From Gnetum montanum (lineage: Eukaryota > Streptophyta > Gnetopsida > Gnetales > Gnetaceae): DNA of 64,000 nt. Numbering within the stretch: the stretch's first letter is position 1; each line of letters opens with the position of its first letter. The DNA is taken from contig MNCI01009594.1 of assembly GCA_015680685.1 (NCBI GenBank), positions 376,143 through 440,142 of the forward strand, in the 5' to 3' direction. Both the position numbers and the translations under genes were made by a program. The notes under the pieces are model-generated. The model ran no database searches and was not told where the DNA came from. It worked only from the letters and a program-made list of their open reading frames with translations. Shown here piece after piece: positions 58,992 to 64,000 of the stretch.

Positions 58992-60668
58992 TGGCCTTTT
59001 TCTATGACCTTCAACTATCTATCCACTATCTGCTACAATGTTAAACTAGCACAGTAGTCTCCTAGGATCTTAAATTAGCACAACATGGTCTGCTTGGACC
59101 TTAACTAGGACCACAATTTTCTAGGATGTTAAACTAGCATAGTCGATTGTCTACCAAGCCCTAAAACTAGGTTTGCAAGTCAACATCTATGATTCAACAT
59201 ATGTGATCTTGTGAACAAGTGAGCAGGCATACTTCTGATCTTCCATCGCCTATCTATGCCTTTTGGGAAACATGGGGTGGAGCGTTGTAGTTCTAGAATG
59301 AAGTTTGCATCACTAAGAAAAATCTTCTAGGACATTTGCAACATTGCCATCCCTAGAATCTTGCTAATCTTCTAGAGGTGTCATTTGACATACTTTTGAC
59401 ATTCCAAAGCTACCACCACCGTCGCCAATCATAGCTCCTACTAGTACCATCTCCTACTAGTGTCCCAAAAGTACTATGGCCCAACCATAGTGTTGCTATC
59501 TTCTAGCCCTCATCATTGTAAAATTCTGGAAGAGCATTCACCAGTTGGACTTCCCACTCTACGGCTAAATTTCCTAGCTCCTACCTTTAGTGAGGATTCC
59601 TGAGCATCTACATCACCATTGCTCCTAGCCTCTTGAGTGCTTGGCTGTTGAAGGTTTCCAGCTTGCCATTACCAATGTCTACACTAGCCTTCCTGCTTTG
59701 GTTATTGCATGCACTAGACACAAGACTTGCAGTCCTCGCAATGTCCCAAGCAGATAAGACTTCACCCTCACTTCACATGGTGGTTGTTTTTTTCTTTTTT
59801 TTTCCTATTGTTGCCTTTGCAAGATAAAGCTGGGATGACATCATTTAGGAATGCATTTTACCACCAAATCAAGATACTACATTGTTCCAAAGTACCTACT
59901 TTCATTGGCCTAGCTACTTGAGAATGCACACCCTAATATCCCCTCAACTAACCTAACCTCTACTTCCCACTCTTTCAATTCTACACATCCCCTTGCAAGC
60001 TTCCCCAATGTAGATAAAACCATTTCCCATATTTAATCACTAAACCTATGATCTATGTAACATAATTCATCCCATGGAAGCCTGTGTAGGTTGGTCAAAG
60101 CCCCACACACATGTAACATAACTCATCCTAAGGAGGAAACACCTATCCTATGGTGGTGATATAGTTGCCTTCAAGTAGATATGGGTGTGCAATGTATTTT
60201 CTCAAAAAAATAATTAAAAAAACCAACAAAAAAAGGGAAGAGGAAAAAGAAAAGAAAATAAGACAAGACAAGTGCCCAAGTCAAATGGTAGAGTTTCCGA
60301 TTTGCAACCGTCTTAGCCTTGGATTGACCATCTCTAAGCACTCTGATGAGAGGTCGAAATCCAAAGGGGAAAGACATTTATGCATGTTAACTCCCTCACA
60401 AGCATTCCGATGAGGGATCACACTATGGCAACAAGTTTTCATGCCATCGCAACGTACATTTTTCCTTTTCCATCCATTGCCTCCTAACCCATCCCCTTGA
60501 GCCTATCCCCTAGTCCCTTCCATACTACCATACTTCATTTCCTTCGCACTCTCAAGCATAACAAAGCACTGTCTAAGCAAGCACCAATGAATAGTGTTGA
60601 TGTCACATTCATCATGGTGTTTTTTATTCTTTATCGATGTCTCTCGAGAAAATCCTCTAGATGTTGAC

Positions 60669-60681
60669 AAAGAGGAGCCAG
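60669..60681 (+). promoter_or_regulatory. T3 polypurine tract
   Basis: AAAGAGGAGCCAG directly before the 3' LTR start TGAAACATG, related to the T2 tract. Confidence 0.75.
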
Positions 60682-62711
60682 TGAAACATGACTAATTTCA
60701 ATCTCTCATGACTCAACATCAGAGTGTTGAAACTTGGGAATAATTTCTCTAAGCCTGATGTCATGATGTGCTATGTAGATAGTGTGGTACCCTAGAATTC
60801 CTAACATCTACAAAGTTTTTTTTAAGTCTTTCTACTATGCTCCTCGACATAGTCAACATAGCATCCATTTCCAAGGCCAGTTTGCACAAAAAGAGCAGTA
60901 AGAATGGATTGAATAATTCAGAAAATTTTCTATCTTGCCTAGCTTGCTACGCTACACTCTCTAGCTTGCCCATCTTGACACATGTCCCAATTGCCAGTCC
61001 ACCCAGGTGCTAGGCTAAGAGTTGTCAAAAGTGTTCAATATGGACAAAATAGTTTAGCAAATTTTCTATCTTTGGACCTGTTACACTCCGCTATGTTGCA
61101 CAATGTAGATAGCATAGCAGACCATGTAGGACTACAATTTTTCTAAGTGTTGAATCAAATGTGAAAGCTGCATTTGGTAATTCTTCAACCTCTAAGGCTG
61201 CCTATCCTACTTCATCCTCAGAGCATGATCAGTGTTCCATGGAAAAGCATTGCAAGTTTGGTCAAAATTCATTCAAAATTATATGTTACATTGTGCTATG
61301 CTACATAGCATAAATAACGTAGTAGAGGTGCTAGGGTCAACAATTTTTAAAGTATGAAACAAAGAGGTATTAGGCTCTTTCGACATGAAAAGGGTAGTTT
61401 CTAGTTACTAAAGTTGCTTGCCTTGCTAAATCTCAGAATGGTGTTTTTAGTTTTTAATGAAATTCATTGAAAAATGGGTGCTATCCTCTACTACACTGTG
61501 TAGCATAAATAGTGTAGCAGGCCAAAATTGCAATTTTTTTTAAGTGTTCATGCCATGCTTCATTATGCTGAATAGTGTAGATAGTGTAACATATGGAAAA
61601 AGCCACTGAATGCCTCCAAAAGATCCTAGATCTCATCATTGACCTTCATTCCTACTTCAGCATTTCTCCAGTGGCCAAGATTAGCAATTTGCCTTATTTT
61701 TACATTGCCTGTTGGCCCCCAAAGCTATCCCTACACTTGACCCTACTTAGAAGAGGAGGGAAGACATAGTCCCAGAGCATAAGATCCAATTTTCATTTGT
61801 TCTAGGAATTTTTATAAGTACATAGTAGTTCCTCAGACTTTGGCACATGTGGTTTGGGCAATTTGGTCACATTTGATAGATTTTCAGTCCTTGTTCTTGT
61901 CCTGTAGAGTGTAGAGCCATTAGGTGTAACACTTTGAGTGTAGCACATCAACATGACACTTTCAAAATTGTGCAACATGGGACCTAGGACATGTGGCATC
62001 CAAACCATGTCTCCCCTCCAACACTGGCTCTATAAATACCCCTATAATTGAAATTCTAAGGGTTGGCTTCCATATTTGGCTTTGGTAGGTGATTGGCAAG
62101 AAAAATGTTGATGAGTGGAAAATCTTACTATTAAGAGAATTCTGAATGCCTGCCTCACTCCTACACTTGAATGTGACACCTACAGCTCGCACCCACATAA
62201 CATAGCAACTACTAGTCCAACAAGCTTCAACTCCTTTCTATCAGCACCACATCGACAATAACCCAGGAACTATGACCATGTTACCTTGCTATCCATTTGT
62301 GCCTGTTTGACACTTCATAATAGTTGTACACATCATTTGATCAAAATTCACATCCCCCGATCTTGGGGTGGTGCATTTCCTCACTTACACCCTCATTTTA
62401 TTTTTCTATAGAACATATTTTAAATTGTTAGCATACCTATTTATTTCTATTATCATGGTGCATGCACATTGATACTCTCCCATTTTTATGCATGTTGTGT
62501 TCCTACTTATTCCAACTCCTACATGTGATGCTCTAAAATCATTACTTGCAAATTGTTATTGGACACCATGTAAGTCCCTGACTCATTGACTAGATCATTC
62601 AGGGTATCCCATTTCCATTTTCTCTAGCATGGCTATCCCACGAATTTGGGGTTAGAATGTGTGCCTATTAACCTCTCAGTGTTCCAGCCACTAACATTTT
62701 TAAATGCTACA
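60682..62711 (+). repeat. T3 3' LTR
   Basis: Pairs with 43,209-45,226. U3 cores lie near 61,100, 61,305 and 61,500. TATAAATACC is at 62,031. It ends AAATGCTACA. Confidence 0.85.
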
Positions 62712-63975
62712 AAATAGTTAGCCACAATTTGCCAGTTCTCAACTAGATTTTTCCTAAGTTTGAGACTATTCTCTCACCTAGTCTAGAGCATAGTCAAGCA
62801 TAGATGGCAAGAACAATCTCCAAAGGCCCCCAAATCATAGCATCAACATTTGCATTAGTTATAGCACCTCTCTAGTAGTAGCATTTGTCATTTTTGCATT
62901 CCCCTCTCCCAAAAAATTGTAGCTACACTTTAGAGCATATTCCCAAAGCATAATCTCCAAAATTTTCATTGTTTGGCATTTTTGGATACATTGCAGTCTT
63001 CTCCATGCAGTTGGGCAGTGTAGTTGTAGTCTCTTGGCTTCATAGACTCCATTAGAGGAACAACATCATAGAGCATAGTTAGGATGAGTGTAGTCCTAAC
63101 TACCCTAGAGTGTAGTCCCACCAACCACCACTACCATGTGTCACCTGATCTACATTTTGGGCTAACCCTAGTCCTATAAATACCCCTATACCCCAACATT
63201 TTGTAGGTTGATTAGCATTTTTATTAGTTTCCACTTTCATCAATTAGCATTTTTCAAACATCGTTGGCATTTGCATTAGCATTTTGGCATTTTGGCATAT
63301 AGCTTCTTGGGTGAATGAGACCTAGATGCACTAGCAAAGTGGCACCATTGCACATCACCTAGCACATTGTAGACCACCTCATCCTACAAGACACTACACT
63401 AGCCAACCTAGTAGGACTATATTCCATGGTGAACATCAGACATCAAGGCCCAACACCACTGAGATTGTTACTATGCTCTCCACTACACCTATTTTATATT
63501 GTGTACTTTCTAAATCCCTTTTAGAGTTAACTATGCTCTCATTTGGTGTGGTGTTTCATTTCTGTCTCCTACATCTTTCTTACATTTTCTAGCATTTTTC
63601 ATGCATTTTTTGCACATTGTCACATTGTATCTATGCTTGACTGGTAGTCTCTATGGTTGGAACCCTCATTTTGATCAAAACCCTTAACTATGCTTGCCTC
63701 CATTCCATGACTACGCTCTACACTTAGCATTGAAACATTGCTAAACAACTTAGCACCATTTCACATCATTCACATTGGCAATTCTGCTAACCATGCCACC
63801 CACTAGTTGCACCCAATGCCTTGGCTACAATTAGCAAAGTTTCTATTTGATTGACAAGACCATCTAGGATGCTCCACCTCCATTTTGAACAAGGCCCTCA
63901 CATGGAGGTGGGGTTAAGGTTATGCATCCATTAACCCCTTGGTCATTCCAACAACTAACATTTTTAGGTATTATA
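62712..63975 (+). mobile_element. T4 5' LTR, right piece
   Basis: Continues the unit series of 42,579-43,208 (TTTTTCCTAAGTTTGAGACT, GCATAGTCAAGCATAGATGG). It has a TATA box at 63,174-63,181 (CCTATAAATACCCCTA) and ends AACATTTTTAGGTATTATA, the homologue of the T3 LTR end with CA changed to TA. Left and right pieces sum to about 1.9 kb, a normal length for this family. Confidence 0.7.
63174..63181 (+). promoter_or_regulatory. TATA box of T4 LTR
   Basis: CCTATAAATACCCCTA, the same context as the T3 3' LTR TATA box. Confidence 0.6.
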
Positions 63976-63979
63976 CTTT

Positions 63980-64000
63980 TGGTGCTAGAAGGAAGGCCTA
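63980..64000 (+). promoter_or_regulatory. T4 primer-binding site at window edge
   Basis: TGGTGCTAGAAGGAAGG four bases after the LTR end. It is the best preserved copy of the site (TGG start intact) and shows that an internal region of T4 begins beyond the window. Confidence 0.7.

Larger units (their letters stand above)
58772..60681. other. T3 3' untranslated region
   Basis: No gene seen. Begins with the TTAAACTAGCA repeats, then unstructured sequence. 60,190-60,275 is A/G-rich low complexity. It ends in the polypurine tract. Confidence 0.6.
43209..62711 (+). mobile_element. T3: Tat-type Ty3/Gypsy retrotransposon, 19.5 kb
   Basis: LTRs 43,209-45,226 and 60,682-62,711 (about 2.0 kb), starting TGAAACA and ending ATGCTACA. 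The order is primer site, gag-pro, 5.8-kb spacer holding an antisense G3, pol with RT, RNase H, second RNase H and integrase, repeats, and polypurine tract. The extra archaeal-type RNase H between RNase H and integrase defines the Tat lineage (Ogre/Retand relatives). Flanks CAACA and AAATA agree at three of five bases. It is inserted in the T4 LTR. All frames are broken. Confidence 0.85.

Overview
The window is plant nuclear intergenic DNA, almost entirely nested and decayed LTR retrotransposons of the Ty3/Gypsy superfamily. No intact host gene, rRNA, tRNA or CRISPR array is visible. Very large Tat- and Athila-type elements, LTRs of 0.9 to 2.0 kb, several insertion layers and heavy stop-codon decay suggest a seed plant with a giant genome. 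A gymnosperm is my best guess, but this is inference and no marker gene proves it. Element names (E1, S1, T1-T4) and gene-copy names (G1-G3) are mine.

Left part (1-13.8 kb). The tail of a Gypsy integrase lies at 1-835, followed by several kb of AT-rich DNA with promoter-like TATA motifs but no supportable gene. From 7.7 kb come two tandem copies, on the + strand, of an unrecognised intron-containing gene family. G1 (7.7-11.36 kb) is nearly full length. G2 (11.8 kb onward) lacks its 5' exons. Both are pseudogenes.

Middle left (13.8-30 kb). A 15.6-kb Athila-like element, E1 (13,778-29,421; LTRs of about 974 and 915 bp), has inserted into an exon of G2, whose last part resumes at 29,422. E1 carries decayed gag, protease, RT, RNase H and integrase, plus a long extra reading frame between pol and the 3' LTR. 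It also hosts a solo LTR in reverse orientation (S1, 21,503-23,859).

Right part (30.4-64 kb). T1 is a minus-strand Tat gag-pro remnant (30,393-32,644 and 42,206-42,578). It is interrupted by T2 (32,645-42,205), a + strand element with a perfect AATGG target duplication that keeps gag-pro but has no pol. T1 is cut again at 42,579 by T4, of which only the 5' LTR and primer-binding site are in view. That LTR is itself split by T3 (43,209-62,711), a full Tat element with gag-pro, RT, RNase H, a second archaeal-type RNase H and integrase. Between gag-pro and pol, T3 contains G3, a third copy of the G family in antisense.

How it works together: T2, T3, T4 and S1 share LTR termini. T2, T3 and T4 share an unusual primer-binding site, and T2 and T3 share polypurine tracts. 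They look like one Tat family in which gag-pro and pol are separate frames, and T2 would need pol supplied in trans. All coding regions carry stops, mostly explained by C-to-T or G-to-A transitions, as expected of long-methylated repeats. The least explained content is the G family: three copies with matching exon boundaries and no function I can recognise.
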